A stretch of DNA of 64,000 nt, taken from contig JAQYTJ010000018.1 of assembly GCA_028724885.1 (NCBI GenBank), positions 42,192-106,191 on the forward strand, written 5' to 3'. Position 1 is the first letter of the stretch, and each line of letters opens with the position of its first letter. The notes beneath the pieces are model-generated. The model did not search any database. It worked only from the letters and a program-made list of their open reading frames with translations, and was not told the DNA's origin. The position numbers were made by a program, and so were the translations under genes. Shown here one piece after another: positions 1 through 10,290 of the stretch. The DNA comes from Bacteroidales bacterium. GTDB lineage: Bacteria > Bacteroidota > Bacteroidia > Bacteroidales > UBA932.

Positions 1-1084
1 ATCTGCCAGGCCTCAGAAGCGCCTTGTCCAAGCTGTCAGGGCGGTTCGTTGCAGCGAGAATCACAACGCCTTTGTTTGCATCGAAGCCGTCCATCTCGGT
101 AAGTAGCTGGTTCAGAGTCTGCTCTCGCTCGTCATTCGTGCTCAGGCTGCCTTCGCGGCTCTTGCCGATGGCATCTATTTCATCTATGAATATAATGCAT
201 GGAGCTTTCTTGTTTGCCTGCTCGAAGAGGTCGCGCACCTTGGCAGCTCCCATGCCGACGAACATTTGTACGAACTCGGAACCGGACATCGAGAAGAATG
301 GAACCTCAGCTTCTCCAGCCACAGCCCTTGCAATCAGGGTCTTGCCGGTGCCAGGGGGCCCAACCAAAAGAGCTCCTTTAGGAAGTTTCGCTCCCAATGC
401 AGTATATTTTTTAGGATTGTGCAAGAAGTCCACCATTTCCTTCAGGCTCTCCTTGGCTTCGTCCTGTCCTGCCACATCGGAGAATCGGGTCTTTATGTCG
501 TCCTCGGCGTAGACCTTTGCTCCGCTCTTGCCCAAGGACATGAAATTGCCCATGCCCCCACCGGCTCCTCCGCGGCTGGCGATTTTCCGCATCATGAACA
601 CGTAGATTAGGTAGAAAATGAGAGCCGGGAGTATCCACCATAGGATGAAATCCAAGATGGGGGAGTTCTTCTGCTCTATCTTCTTTACGAATTTTATTTT
701 GCCGTCCAGATTTGGGCTTCCTGCTGCCACGAGTCTGTTCACCAGCTCAGGGTCATTGACTTCGCCTGTGAAATAGGTCGTGTCATTGGCTTCGGTGCCT
801 TTCGAGTAATAGACTTTGTTGTCTTTTATCACGACTTCTCTTACCAGACTGTCGCTCACGTCTTTGACGAATTGGCCATAGTCTGTTTCGACCACCTTGC
901 TGCCTTTCATGCCTGGAAAGAAAAGCCCGTTCAGAAGGAAAAGAAACAGAATCGTCCAGAGGATTGTCCAGAACCAGCCGCCTGACGGGCTTCCACCTTG
1001 AGAAGCATTTCTATTATTGCTCTTATTCTTATTCTTGCCATCTTTGCTGGCCATATCATCTTCCGGGAATTCCACGTATTTCAT
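1..1084 (-). CDS. ftsH: ATP-dependent zinc metalloprotease FtsH (C-terminal part lies outside the window)
   Basis: Reverse-strand translation gives [14 protein letters not shown]...[18 protein letters not shown]...[88 protein letters not shown]...[11 protein letters not shown]. Walker A/B and FtsH motifs. Absent from the ORF track because the frame is open at the window edge; only antisense ORFs were listed. Confidence 0.95.
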   Translation of the reverse strand, partial: MKYVEFPEDDMASKDGKNKNKSNNRNASQGGSPSGGWFWTILWTILFLFLLNGLFFPGMKGSKVVETDYGQFVKDVSDSLVREVVIKDNKVYYSKGTEANDTTYFTGEVNDPELVNRLVAAGSPNLDGKIKFVKKIEQKNSPILDFILWWILPALIFYLIYVFMMRKIASRGGAGGGMGNFMSLGKSGAKVYAEDDIKTRFSDVAGQDEAKESLKEMVDFLHNPKKYTALGAKLPKGALLVGPPGTGKTLIARAVAGEAEVPFFSMSGSEFVQMFVGMGAAKVRDLFEQANKKAPCIIFIDEIDAIGKSREGSLSTNDEREQTLNQLLTEMDGFDANKGVVILAATNRPDSLDKALLRPGR

Positions 1085-1322
1085 ATTCGATAAGTATTAT
1101 ATTCCTGATTATTCATTAGTCTGCGCAGATGGCTTCCAGAGCGATGCTCGGCTTTGCGTCGCAATCAGCGTCAGAGCTGGCTGGCATAGCCAAAAATGCA
1201 ACTCCCATGCCTCTTGCGAGCTACTGACATTGTGTCATATGATTGTTTTCATGGCGAAACGAGCCTTCATAATTTCATTTTGCAACATGGTTGCAGATTA
1301 AAAATCATTATATTTGCGACTG

Positions 1323-1739
1323 ATGTTGAGAAAGGTAGCAATAATGCCAATAATTATGGCTTTATCGATGATGACTCTGGTCACCGTCATGCCTCATCAT
1401 CATCACCAGGCCATGGTTTGTTTCGTTAAAGAAATATGCTGCTTGGATGGTTGCTGTGACGACGAACACACTCAACACCACGATTCGAACCAAGAGGAAG
1501 ATGAGAGCCATTGCGTGGCGCATGAGCAGTACATGCCGTCGGAACGTCTTCAGATTAATGAATATGTCATATTAATAAATAATAATAGCGGCATATCGAA
1601 TTCGTTACATAATGCCTCGATTCCTGAGCCAATGGTTTATACGTCTATTGCCGATTCTTTCGAGGTTCGCTCCGTTCCTTTGCGAGATGCGCCCGTCCTT
1701 TCTTCTGCCGGGGCTAATGCACCTCCGTTCCTTGCTTAG
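1323..1739 (+). CDS. Small His/Cys-rich putative exported metal-binding protein (DUF6769-like), first gene of the efflux locus
   Basis: Hydrophobic N-terminus followed by MPHHHHQAMVCFVKEICCLDGCCDDEHTQHH; directly upstream of the CusB/CusA genes. ATG at 1323 preferred over the TTG at 1314. Confidence 0.6.
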   Translation: MLRKVAIMPIIMALSMMTLVTVMPHHHHQAMVCFVKEICCLDGCCDDEHTQHHDSNQEEDESHCVAHEQYMPSERLQINEYVILINNNSGISNSLHNASIPEPMVYTSIADSFEVRSVPLRDAPVLSSAGANAPPFLA

Positions 1740-1839
1740 AAGGCAGGCATTTATCACATGCTGGACTGTTACTCTTCGTTTAGTACGACGGCGACAGTTT
1801 GTTTTTAATGACGGCATTATAATCACAAGTTAAAAATCA

Positions 1840-3030
1840 ATGAGAAAAATATACATTCTGATGGCACTCTGCGGGGTTATTGCGGGGTGCGGAAAGGGAG
1901 TAAGCAAGAGGGCTGCTGGGCACGAGTCTGCCAAAGAACACGATCATGGGGTGATAGAGGCGCACGAACCCGGGGACGAGGCTGGAGAACATGGGGAGAA
2001 GGGGCATGGCGGAGACGAGATAGTTATTGCTCCGCAGAAGCAGGCTGCTCTCGGAGTCAGAGCCGACACGGTCAGATTCGAGGAATTTGCCGAAGTGATT
2101 CCGACCAGCGGCGAAATAGTCTCTGCTAATGGCGATGAAATGACAGTAGTGGCTGCCAGCGCAGGAATCGTGAGTCTGAGCAACATAGCGGAGGGTTCGG
2201 CAATACTGAAGGGTGGAAAAATCGCTACCATATCAACTAAAGAAATTGGCGGGGGCGACCAGCTTGCCAGAGCTAAAAGCGCCTACGAGACCGCCAAGAA
2301 AGAATACGAGCGCGACGAAGCTCTGCTCAAAGACAATATTGTGAGCGAGAGTCACTATGACCAAAGCAAGATGGCCTACGAAAACGCCAAGGCTGAGTAC
2401 GAGGCTCTTCTGGCAGGCGGGGTGTCAGACAAAGGCATAGTCGCATCTTCCCCCATAGGTGGCTTCGTCAAAAGCCTTCTGGTCCGCCAAGGGGAATACG
2501 TCGAGATCGGCCAGGCGATAGCCGTGGTCAGCCAGAATCGCAAGTTGCAGCTGAGGGCTGACGTCTCGGAAAAATATTACGATAAAATAGCCCAGATTTC
2601 CGATGCCACTTTCAAGGCATCATATGGCAATGAGACATATTCATTGAAAAACCTTGGTGGCAGGCTTCTGTCTCATGGAAGAGCCTCCGCCGGTGATTAC
2701 TATATTCCCGTAACTTTCGAGTTCGACAATAGAGGGAGCATCCTCCCAGGCTCCTACGTCGAGATATTCCTGAAAGCAAAGCCTTTGCGCAAGGCCCTCG
2801 TGGTGCCGCTAAGCGCAGTGGTCGAGGAACAGGGCGTGCATTACGTCTTCGTGAAGATGGACGAGGACTGCTTCGACAAGCGGGAGGTCAAGCTGGGTCA
2901 GTCAGATGGCATAAATGTGCCTGTCCTCGGCGGCCTGAAGGAAGGAGAGATGGTGGTAAACGAAGGAGCCATCAAAGTCAAGCTTGCCTCAGTCAGTGCA
3001 GCACCGGCTGGTCATAACCACAATCACTAG
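1840..3030 (+). CDS. RND efflux periplasmic adaptor (CusB/CzcB-like membrane fusion protein), lipoprotein with His-rich N- and C-termini
   Basis: Lipobox-like ALCGVIAGC, His/Glu-rich segment KEHDHGVIEAHEPGDEAGEHGEKGHGG, HlyD-type barrel-sandwich region, C-terminal HNHNH; followed by the RND pump. Confidence 0.9.
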   Translation: MRKIYILMALCGVIAGCGKGVSKRAAGHESAKEHDHGVIEAHEPGDEAGEHGEKGHGGDEIVIAPQKQAALGVRADTVRFEEFAEVIPTSGEIVSANGDEMTVVAASAGIVSLSNIAEGSAILKGGKIATISTKEIGGGDQLARAKSAYETAKKEYERDEALLKDNIVSESHYDQSKMAYENAKAEYEALLAGGVSDKGIVASSPIGGFVKSLLVRQGEYVEIGQAIAVVSQNRKLQLRADVSEKYYDKIAQISDATFKASYGNETYSLKNLGGRLLSHGRASAGDYYIPVTFEFDNRGSILPGSYVEIFLKAKPLRKALVVPLSAVVEEQGVHYVFVKMDEDCFDKREVKLGQSDGINVPVLGGLKEGEMVVNEGAIKVKLASVSAAPAGHNHNH

Positions 3031-3034
3031 GCCT

Positions 3035-6000
3035 ATGGAACAGTTGAATCGAGAAAGCGGACTGCTCAACGGAATCATCCGAGGTTCTCTCAACAACCGC
3101 TTGATAATCTTAGTGATAGCGCTACTGCTGCTAATTGCGGGCATATATTCCACCATGCACATGGATGTGGATGTGTTCCCAGACCTCAATGCTCCGACAG
3201 TCGTCGTGATGACAGAGGCCTCTGGAATGGCACCAGAAGAGGTCGAAAGACTGGTTACCTTCCCAATTGAGACAGCTCTGAACGGTGCGACAAACGTGCG
3301 TAGAGTGCGTTCGGCATCTTCCTCTGGATTCTCCACCGTGAATGTGGAATTCGACTGGGGTACGGACATATACAAGGCGAGGCAGATAGTGTCGGAGAAA
3401 ATCGCGATGGTCGGCGATGATCTGCCAGAAAATGTCGGGAAGCCCACTCTTGGGCCGCAATCCTCAATCCTAGGAGAGATGATGATAATCGGCCTCACCG
3501 CCGACACAACCTCGATGCAGGACTTGCGGACCATTGCTGATTGGACCATCAGGCCGAGGCTGCTCTCGACGGGCGGAGTGGCGCAGGTGTCGGTCATTGG
3601 CGGCGACATAAAGGAATATCAGATATTAATGAACCTTGGCAAGATGCGCCGCTACGGAGTGTCTCTGGACGAGGTAATCTATGCCGTCAGGGGAATGAAT
3701 CAGAATGCCTCAGGAGGAATCCTTTATGAATATGGCAATGAATATATCGTCAGGGGGGTCCTTTCCACCAACGACATAGAGGATATGAAAAAAGCCGTAG
3801 TGAAGACGACCGAGAGCGGAAAGCCAATCACCCTGGAGACAATAGCCGACATAAAAATAGGTTCGAAGACCCCTCGCCTGGGCGTTGCTTCCAACGATGG
3901 GAGGCCGGCGATCGTGCTGACTGTCACCAAGCAGCCCAACGTTAATACTTTGCTGCTGGACAAAAAGCTTAAATCTGCCCTGAGCGAGCTGCAGGTGAAT
4001 ATGCCAGTGGACGTGAATGTCAATTCGGAGATTTTCAGCCAGTCGAAGTTCATCCGAAATTCAATCGACAACGTGAAAGAATCGCTGATTGAAGGCGGCA
4101 TCTTCGTAGTCATTGTATTGTTCATATTTCTGATGAACTGGAGAACCACTCTCATCTCTCTGATTTCCATTCCGCTTTCCATCGTGATAGCATTGCTTGC
4201 GATAAGGTGGATGGGCCTCACAATCAACACGATGAGCCTCGGCGGCATCGCAATAGCGATTGGCTCGCTGGTGGATGACTCAATCGTGGACGTGGAGAAT
4301 GTGTTCAAGCGATTGCGGCAAAACCGACAGAAACCCACCGAAGAGCAGCAGAGTACTCTACGAGTGGTCTATGAAGCCTCTAAGGAAGTCAGAATGCCGA
4401 TGCTGAACTCCACTCTCATAATCGTAGCGAGTTTCCTGCCGCTTTTCTTCCTTTCGGGAATGGAAGGCAGGATGCTGAAGCCTCTGGGCATTACATTCAT
4501 AATTTCCTTGTTTGCTTCAACCCTAGTTGCTCTTACTGTGACTTCGGTGCTGAGTTCCTACCTGCTCGGGAACGCCAATAGCGATCGCAGCGGAAAGGAA
4601 CCTGGCCTTGTAAGATGGCTGAAAAAATATTACGAGAAGGCTCTGAAATGGTCTCTGAACCATAAGGCTGCGATTCTGATGCCTGTGGCAGCATTGCTGG
4701 TCATAGCGCTGGTTATGTTCTTCTCGATTGGCCGCAGCTTCTTACCTGCGTTCAACGAGGGTTCGCTGACGGTAGCAATCAGCACTATCCCAGGGATATC
4801 TCTGGACGAATCCGATGCACTAGGCCATCAGGCTGAGGAAATCCTGTTGAGCATACCTGAAATCAAGACCGTTGGAAGGAAGACTGGTCGCGCTGAGCTG
4901 GCAGAACATTCTTTTGGCGTGAATACTTCGGAATATGACTGCCCGTTCGAACTTGGAAAGAGGTCCAAAGCAGAATTCGTGGCTGAAGTACGGAAGAAAC
5001 TCTCCATGCTTCCAGGGGTGAACATCGAAATCCTTGGGCCTATAGCGCACAGAATCGATGAGATGCTGTCAGGAAGCAAGTCCAACATCGCAATCAAGAT
5101 TTTTGGAACGAACCTAGGTAAGATGCACTCTCTGGGCTCTCAGATAAAGACTGCTATTTCAGCCATTCCTGAGATTACAGACATCAACGTGGAGCAACAG
5201 ATCGAGAGGCCGCAGCTTAACATTGTGCCGAACAGGGAGATGCTCTCTCGTTACGGGATTTCGCTTCCAGAGTTCTCTGAGGCCATTTCAACAATGTTGG
5301 AGGGGCAGGCCGTCTCGCAGGTTTACGAGGGGAACCGCTCGTTCGACCTAACGCTGAAAGTCTCCGACGATGCAAAGTCGTCGATCGAGAGGCTTGCTGA
5401 CCTGACTTTGGATGCTTCCGACGGCAAGAAAGTTCCGCTGAGCTATGTCGCCGACATAGTTTCTTCGGCTGGCCCGAACACGATCAACAGGGAAAATGTG
5501 AACCGCAAGCTGGTGGTTTCGTGCAATGCCACAGGCGGCGAGTTGACTAAGGCAGTGGCGGCAATCAAAGAGGCCATTGCGCAAGAGGTTCAATTGCCTG
5601 AGGGTTACCATATTGAATATGGCGGCCAGTTCGAGAGCGAACAGAGGGCCTCGAAAACGATAGCCCTCGTAAGCATATTCAGCATATTTATAATATGCAT
5701 GCTTCTATTCGGGGAATTTAAGAATATGATGCAGACTCTTGTGGTGCTGCTGAATCTGCCGCTCGCCCTCATCGGTGGCATCATTTCCATCTATTTCACC
5801 GACGGCATCCTATCCATTCCGGCCATCATTGGGTTCATCTCACTGTTCGGCATCGCGACCCGCAATGGAATGCTGCTGATTGACAGGTACAACGTGCTCA
5901 CCAGCCAGGGAGCTTTGAAGGTTGACGCAGTGATGACTGGCTCCCTGGACAGGCTGAACCCGATTCTGATGACTGCAATAACGTCCGCCTTGGCACTCCT

Positions 6001-6160
6001 GCCGCTTGCCATCGGCGGAGACCTGCCTGGCAACGAGATTCAGTCGCCGATGGCGAAAGTCATTCTAGGCGGCCTATTCACATCCACCATCCTCAACGGT
6101 TTTGTCATTCCGATAATGTATATTATTACCAAGAAAAAGGCTTACGCTCCTGAAATTTAA
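3035..6160 (+). CDS. CusA/CzcA family heavy-metal efflux RND transporter
   Basis: MDVDVFPDLNAPTVVVMTEASGMAPEEVERLVTFPIE...; RND architecture >1000 aa. ATG at 3035 follows the adaptor stop; the listed start at 2984 overlaps it. Confidence 0.95.
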   Translation: MEQLNRESGLLNGIIRGSLNNRLIILVIALLLLIAGIYSTMHMDVDVFPDLNAPTVVVMTEASGMAPEEVERLVTFPIETALNGATNVRRVRSASSSGFSTVNVEFDWGTDIYKARQIVSEKIAMVGDDLPENVGKPTLGPQSSILGEMMIIGLTADTTSMQDLRTIADWTIRPRLLSTGGVAQVSVIGGDIKEYQILMNLGKMRRYGVSLDEVIYAVRGMNQNASGGILYEYGNEYIVRGVLSTNDIEDMKKAVVKTTESGKPITLETIADIKIGSKTPRLGVASNDGRPAIVLTVTKQPNVNTLLLDKKLKSALSELQVNMPVDVNVNSEIFSQSKFIRNSIDNVKESLIEGGIFVVIVLFIFLMNWRTTLISLISIPLSIVIALLAIRWMGLTINTMSLGGIAIAIGSLVDDSIVDVENVFKRLRQNRQKPTEEQQSTLRVVYEASKEVRMPMLNSTLIIVASFLPLFFLSGMEGRMLKPLGITFIISLFASTLVALTVTSVLSSYLLGNANSDRSGKEPGLVRWLKKYYEKALKWSLNHKAAILMPVAALLVIALVMFFSIGRSFLPAFNEGSLTVAISTIPGISLDESDALGHQAEEILLSIPEIKTVGRKTGRAELAEHSFGVNTSEYDCPFELGKRSKAEFVAEVRKKLSMLPGVNIEILGPIAHRIDEMLSGSKSNIAIKIFGTNLGKMHSLGSQIKTAISAIPEITDINVEQQIERPQLNIVPNREMLSRYGISLPEFSEAISTMLEGQAVSQVYEGNRSFDLTLKVSDDAKSSIERLADLTLDASDGKKVPLSYVADIVSSAGPNTINRENVNRKLVVSCNATGGELTKAVAAIKEAIAQEVQLPEGYHIEYGGQFESEQRASKTIALVSIFSIFIICMLLFGEFKNMMQTLVVLLNLPLALIGGIISIYFTDGILSIPAIIGFISLFGIATRNGMLLIDRYNVLTSQGALKVDAVMTGSLDRLNPILMTAITSALALLPLAIGGDLPGNEIQSPMAKVILGGLFTSTILNGFVIPIMYIITKKKAYAPEI

Positions 6161-6166
6161 TTTTTC

Positions 6167-7426
6167 ATGAATATGTTGACAAAAATATTAGAATACCCTG
6201 CATTCCGATCTTTATTGGCTTGCACCATCGGAGCGATTATGTTGGCACCCACTGCCCTTGCTCAATATTCCATAAAAGAGGTTCCGAAAGATCTTCCCAA
6301 GATTCCGATGCACATTCAGGAAGTACTGGACAGCATTGAGAAAAACAATCCTTCGTTGAAGGTCGCACAAGCGGAAATGGAAGCCGAGAAGCTGACAAAC
6401 AAAGGCGAGGAAATCCTGCCAGATCCAGAGGTGGAATTCAATTACCTATGGGGTGCGAACGGCATCGGAAACCGTCACGACGTTAGGGTCACCCAGTCTT
6501 TCGACTTTCCAACGATCTCCGGCATGAGGCATTCATTGGTGAAGGGCAAAGGCGAGCTTGCGTACTTGAAATACAAGGCAGATAGACAGGGCATACTGCT
6601 TTCGGCAAAACTAAACTGCATTGACCTCGTTTATTACAATGCTCTCGTGAAAGAGCTTTCTACCCATTTGGGACAGGCCAAGAGCCAAGTAAGATCATTT
6701 GAGAAAAAGATAAAAGTCGGGGACGCAAACGTAATGGACCTTAACAAGGCCAAGGTGCATCTGACAAGCGTACAGGGTAAGCTTTCCGGGGCTGAGGTTG
6801 AGCGTCAGAGACTTCTGGCCGAACTAAAGAGCATGAATGGCGGTATCCCGATATACTTCAATGCCGCCTACTACGAGCTAGGAGAGGATTTGCCGACCGA
6901 TTTCGAAGCATGGTTCCAAGCGGCTTCCGAAAAAAACCCTTCAATCCAGTACGTCAGGAAGGCGGTGGAGGTGGACAAGAAGCAGCTCTCAATCGACAAG
7001 ACTTCATGGATTCCGGAGCTGTCGGTCGGATATATGAGCGAAATCGCCAAAGAGGATAAGTACAGAGGACTCACATTAGGAGTCATCATCCCTCTATGGA
7101 CTAATGCCAATAAAGTGAAGCAGGCCAAAGCACGTCTGACTGCAGCCAAATCTCGCCAGACAGCTGCTGAGCAGAAATTCTACTACATGCTCCAAAGCCA
7201 GTATGCCGAGGCGGCCAGCCTGAAGGCTACCTCAGAGATGATGCGTCAAGCTCTAATCGTGACCGACAACAGAAATTTCCTGCTTGAGGCGCAGTCAAAA
7301 GGCGAAATTTCTATGGTTGAATATCTCGTAGAGATTGACCAGTACTACGAAGCCATCGAACAAACCCTCGCCACAGAGCGCAACTACCGTCACGTCCTTG
7401 CGCAGCTCAATGCCGTTGAGTTGTAA
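6167..7426 (+). CDS. TolC/CusC-family outer-membrane efflux protein
   Basis: Signal peptide then outer membrane factor pattern (NNPSLKVAQAEMEAEKLTNKGEEILPDPEVEF...); last gene of the RND operon. Confidence 0.88.
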   Translation: MNMLTKILEYPAFRSLLACTIGAIMLAPTALAQYSIKEVPKDLPKIPMHIQEVLDSIEKNNPSLKVAQAEMEAEKLTNKGEEILPDPEVEFNYLWGANGIGNRHDVRVTQSFDFPTISGMRHSLVKGKGELAYLKYKADRQGILLSAKLNCIDLVYYNALVKELSTHLGQAKSQVRSFEKKIKVGDANVMDLNKAKVHLTSVQGKLSGAEVERQRLLAELKSMNGGIPIYFNAAYYELGEDLPTDFEAWFQAASEKNPSIQYVRKAVEVDKKQLSIDKTSWIPELSVGYMSEIAKEDKYRGLTLGVIIPLWTNANKVKQAKARLTAAKSRQTAAEQKFYYMLQSQYAEAASLKATSEMMRQALIVTDNRNFLLEAQSKGEISMVEYLVEIDQYYEAIEQTLATERNYRHVLAQLNAVEL

Positions 7427-7490
7427 GCAGCCTTAACATTTCTTCGCGTCGTGTGGGTTGCCGATGACCTGCGAATAGGTCTATAAGTTT

Positions 7491-8279
7491 TTACCCCATG
7501 ACGACATCAAGAACCATCATTAGCGCAAATCCGATGGCGAACCCGATGATGCCGATGTTGGAGTGTCCTCCTTCGGTTGCTTCTGGGATAAGTTCGTCAA
7601 AGACGACGTAGAGCATTGCGCCTGCTGCAAACGCAAGAACATATGGAATGATGGGGACAGTTATGCTTGTCAGCAATATTACCAAAGCTGCTCCTATCGG
7701 TTCAACGATACCGCTAAGGCTGCCAATCACGAAAGATCTTGTCCTAGAATTCCCAGCAGCACGCATCGGCATGGAAATAATGGCACCTTCCGGAACATTT
7801 TGGATTGCTATTCCTAGAGCCAGAGTCACAGCGGCAGCCATAGATATATTCGCAGATCCAGAAATGAACCCTGCAACAGCTGCGCCAACGGCCATTCCTT
7901 CAGGAAAATTGTGTATCGTCACGGCCAGAGTCAGCATGGCCGTCTTCGAGAGATGGCTTTTAGGACCCTCTTCAACTCCATCCGGGTGAAGGTGAGGAGT
8001 TATATAGTCGACAAGGAGCAGGATTGCGAAGCCGGCCAACAAGCCTATCGTGGCTGGAATCACAGCCACCTTGCCTCTGTCTGCGTACATTTCCATGCTC
8101 GGTATCAGCAGTGACCAGATAGATGCCGCTATCATGATCCCTGACGCAAAGCCCGTAAGTCCTTTCTGGACATTCTGGCTTATTTCTTTCCTCATTACAA
8201 ACACAAAAGCCGAACCAAGGGCCGTGCCAAGGAAAGGTATAAGCAGCGATGAAATGACTATGGATGCTGAAGCGGACAT
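7491..8279 (-). CDS. ZIP family metal transporter (ZupT-like)
   Basis: Eight TM-like segments with TIHNFPEGMAVGAAVAG and IQNVPEGAIISMPMR metal-binding motifs; start chosen at MSASASIV. Confidence 0.9.
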   Translation of the reverse strand: MSASASIVISSLLIPFLGTALGSAFVFVMRKEISQNVQKGLTGFASGIMIAASIWSLLIPSMEMYADRGKVAVIPATIGLLAGFAILLLVDYITPHLHPDGVEEGPKSHLSKTAMLTLAVTIHNFPEGMAVGAAVAGFISGSANISMAAAVTLALGIAIQNVPEGAIISMPMRAAGNSRTRSFVIGSLSGIVEPIGAALVILLTSITVPIIPYVLAFAAGAMLYVVFDELIPEATEGGHSNIGIIGFAIGFALMMVLDVVMG

Positions 8280-8280
8280 A

Positions 8281-8655
8281 TTAAACCGCAGCGACGCATT
8301 CGATTTCAACCATTGCGTCCTTAGGGAGGGTCTTCACTGCGAAGGCACAGCGTGCTGGAAAAGGCGCTTTAAAATATTCTGAATATACTTCATTCATGGC
8401 GCCGAAGTCGCCCATGTCGGAAAGGAACACGGTGGTTTTCAGTACCTTGCCAAGGCCACTACCACCCGCTTCCAAGATTGCTTGAAGATTCTTAATCGAC
8501 TGTTCGGTCTGTGCCTTTATTCCGCCGTCGGGGAACGTCCCTGTGGCAGGATTGATTGGCAACTGCCCTGAAACATAGATGAAACCATTGTGCTCGATTG
8601 CCTGGCTATACGGTCCGATGGCCGCCGGTGCCTTTGAAGTAGAAATCTGAATCAT
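8281..8655 (-). CDS. ridA: RidA family protein (reactive intermediate/imine deaminase)
   Basis: MIQISTSKAPAAIGPYSQAIEHNGFIYVSGQLPINPATG...FPARCAFAVKTLPKDAMVEIECVA. Confidence 0.93.
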   Translation of the reverse strand: MIQISTSKAPAAIGPYSQAIEHNGFIYVSGQLPINPATGTFPDGGIKAQTEQSIKNLQAILEAGGSGLGKVLKTTVFLSDMGDFGAMNEVYSEYFKAPFPARCAFAVKTLPKDAMVEIECVAAV

Positions 8656-8966
8656 TTGAAATTTGTTTGTACGAATATAGCCAAAATTATTTTTGACGCA
8701 AAACAGAGTCTTGGCATAGCAAAACCTTGAACTTGGCAGGCAGCACAAAATGAACTTTCACTTTGCCTTGCGTTTTTCCCCGTTCCCATCCGTGGTTTAG
8801 TACAGCCGATTCCGCCTTTGCCGCCCTCTACCGCATATGCTCTGTATTACATCCGCATGGGAGTTTTTCCGCATACTCACTGAGCATCATCGCAGGGGTA
8901 CTCTGCCGCAGGCTTAACTTGACGATGTCTGTAGGAATGACTATATTAGCAAAAATTAATGATTAT

Positions 8967-9416
8967 ATGGAAGTTGGTCAAAAACTGCCGGAAGTGCTTG
9001 GCAAAGATCAAGATGGCAAAGAAATTAAGATTGATGATTTCAAGGGTAAGAAGCTTGTTCTGTACGTTTATCCTAAAGATAACACCCCTGGCTGCACCAC
9101 AGAAGCTTGTAATCTTAGGGACAACTACGAGCGTTTTCTTGCCATGGGCTATGCAGTAGTCGGGGTTAGCATTCAGGATGAAAAGTCGCACAAGAAATTC
9201 ATCGAGAAATATCAGCTGCCTTTCCCTCTAATAGCAGACACGGACAAGAGGCTAGTTAACGAGCTTGGCGTCTACGGTGAGAAGAAAATGTATGGGAAAG
9301 TGACAATGGGAGTGTTCCGAACAACTTTTATTGCAGATGAAGACGGTAAGATAGTCCGTATCATAGGTCCGAAAGAAATCAAGGTCAAGGAACACGCCGA
9401 ACAGATTCTTGTTTAG
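8967..9416 (+). CDS. bcp: Thioredoxin-dependent thiol peroxidase (peroxiredoxin, Bcp type)
   Basis: MEVGQKLPEVLGKDQDGKEIKIDDFKGKKLVLYVYPKDNTPGCTTEACNLRDNY. Confidence 0.93.
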   Translation: MEVGQKLPEVLGKDQDGKEIKIDDFKGKKLVLYVYPKDNTPGCTTEACNLRDNYERFLAMGYAVVGVSIQDEKSHKKFIEKYQLPFPLIADTDKRLVNELGVYGEKKMYGKVTMGVFRTTFIADEDGKIVRIIGPKEIKVKEHAEQILV

Positions 9417-9480
9417 GCTCATCCAAGGAAATAAAATTTCGAATCTCATACGTAGCAAGGCTGGCACGCCGCATGGCTGC

Positions 9481-10290
9481 TTATATGAAGCCTTCTCCGG
9501 CGTTGTCATCTTGCTCTTGGTCATCAGGGCGGCCAGTCCAGTCCTGATTGACATCGTATCCATTGCGAGAGATGCCGTAGCAAGAGCCGAGATATTCATT
9601 ATTCTCAGATTCTCGCTGAATACGTCTTCTTGTAACATTGAACATCTTGATGCAGAAATAGATAAGTGCAATAGTGATGAACACCGACCAGCCTGAGGTG
9701 AGGACATCGCTCATGAAGCAGAGCGTATCATAGATCCCGTGCAGAAGCACGGGAACGAGCCAGATTTTGATTTTCGTCCCTTCCGGAGCTCTGGATCCTT
9801 TGAAGTGATTAAGGGAGTAGTAGTATCCCATGGCAACTGCGAATCCGAAATGTCCGGGGATAGCGAGCAGGGCTCTTTGCACGGCCACATCCACCCAGTC
9901 GGCTCCTGCTCCTACCAGGTACAGCACGTTCTCGAATGCGGCGAATCCTAGGCCTATGACTGCGGCATAGACTATCCCGTCATAGCTTTCATTAAATTCT
10001 TTGCAATGTCTGAGCAGCAGCCATAGCATGAATAGCTTTGCCGTCTCTTCTGGAATTGCCGCTCCGAAAAACGCTATCTTTAAAGACTCAACGATGTTTG
10101 TCGGATTAGACATGTAGAACCCCATGTTCAACAGCGGCTCGGAGATGAGTGTCGAAAGTAGCGCCGAAAGGCCGCCGAAGCAGAAGCCTTTTAGAAGAAG
10201 TCTCGTCGGTTCTGGATTAGTGTCTTTGCTATGCACGTACCAAAGTAGTAGGAGTGCTGGTCCGATGGCCGCAAGGAGGAGCAGAAGCAT
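9481..10290 (-). CDS. PrsW family glutamic-type intramembrane protease
   Basis: Multi-TM; GAAIPEETAKLFMLWLLLR and AVIGLGFAAFENVLYL; ...LLHGIYDTL pattern of PrsW. Confidence 0.87.
   Translation of the reverse strand: MLLLLLAAIGPALLLLWYVHSKDTNPEPTRLLLKGFCFGGLSALLSTLISEPLLNMGFYMSNPTNIVESLKIAFFGAAIPEETAKLFMLWLLLRHCKEFNESYDGIVYAAVIGLGFAAFENVLYLVGAGADWVDVAVQRALLAIPGHFGFAVAMGYYYSLNHFKGSRAPEGTKIKIWLVPVLLHGIYDTLCFMSDVLTSGWSVFITIALIYFCIKMFNVTRRRIQRESENNEYLGSCYGISRNGYDVNQDWTGRPDDQEQDDNAGEGFI

Noticed and set aside
24-641. ORFs at 24-512 (+), 199-381 (+), 266-610 (+), 411-641 (-)
   Set aside because: Shadow frames of ftsH, which is encoded on the minus strand through this region.
2989-3609. 206-aa antisense ORF and similar long antisense ORFs (e.g. 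3724-4338, 15445-16173, 24709-25641, 36746-37246)
   Set aside because: They lie opposite clear coding genes (cusA-like, hrpB, bglX, menG), are arginine/serine/cysteine-rich and show no family signature; typical shadow ORFs.
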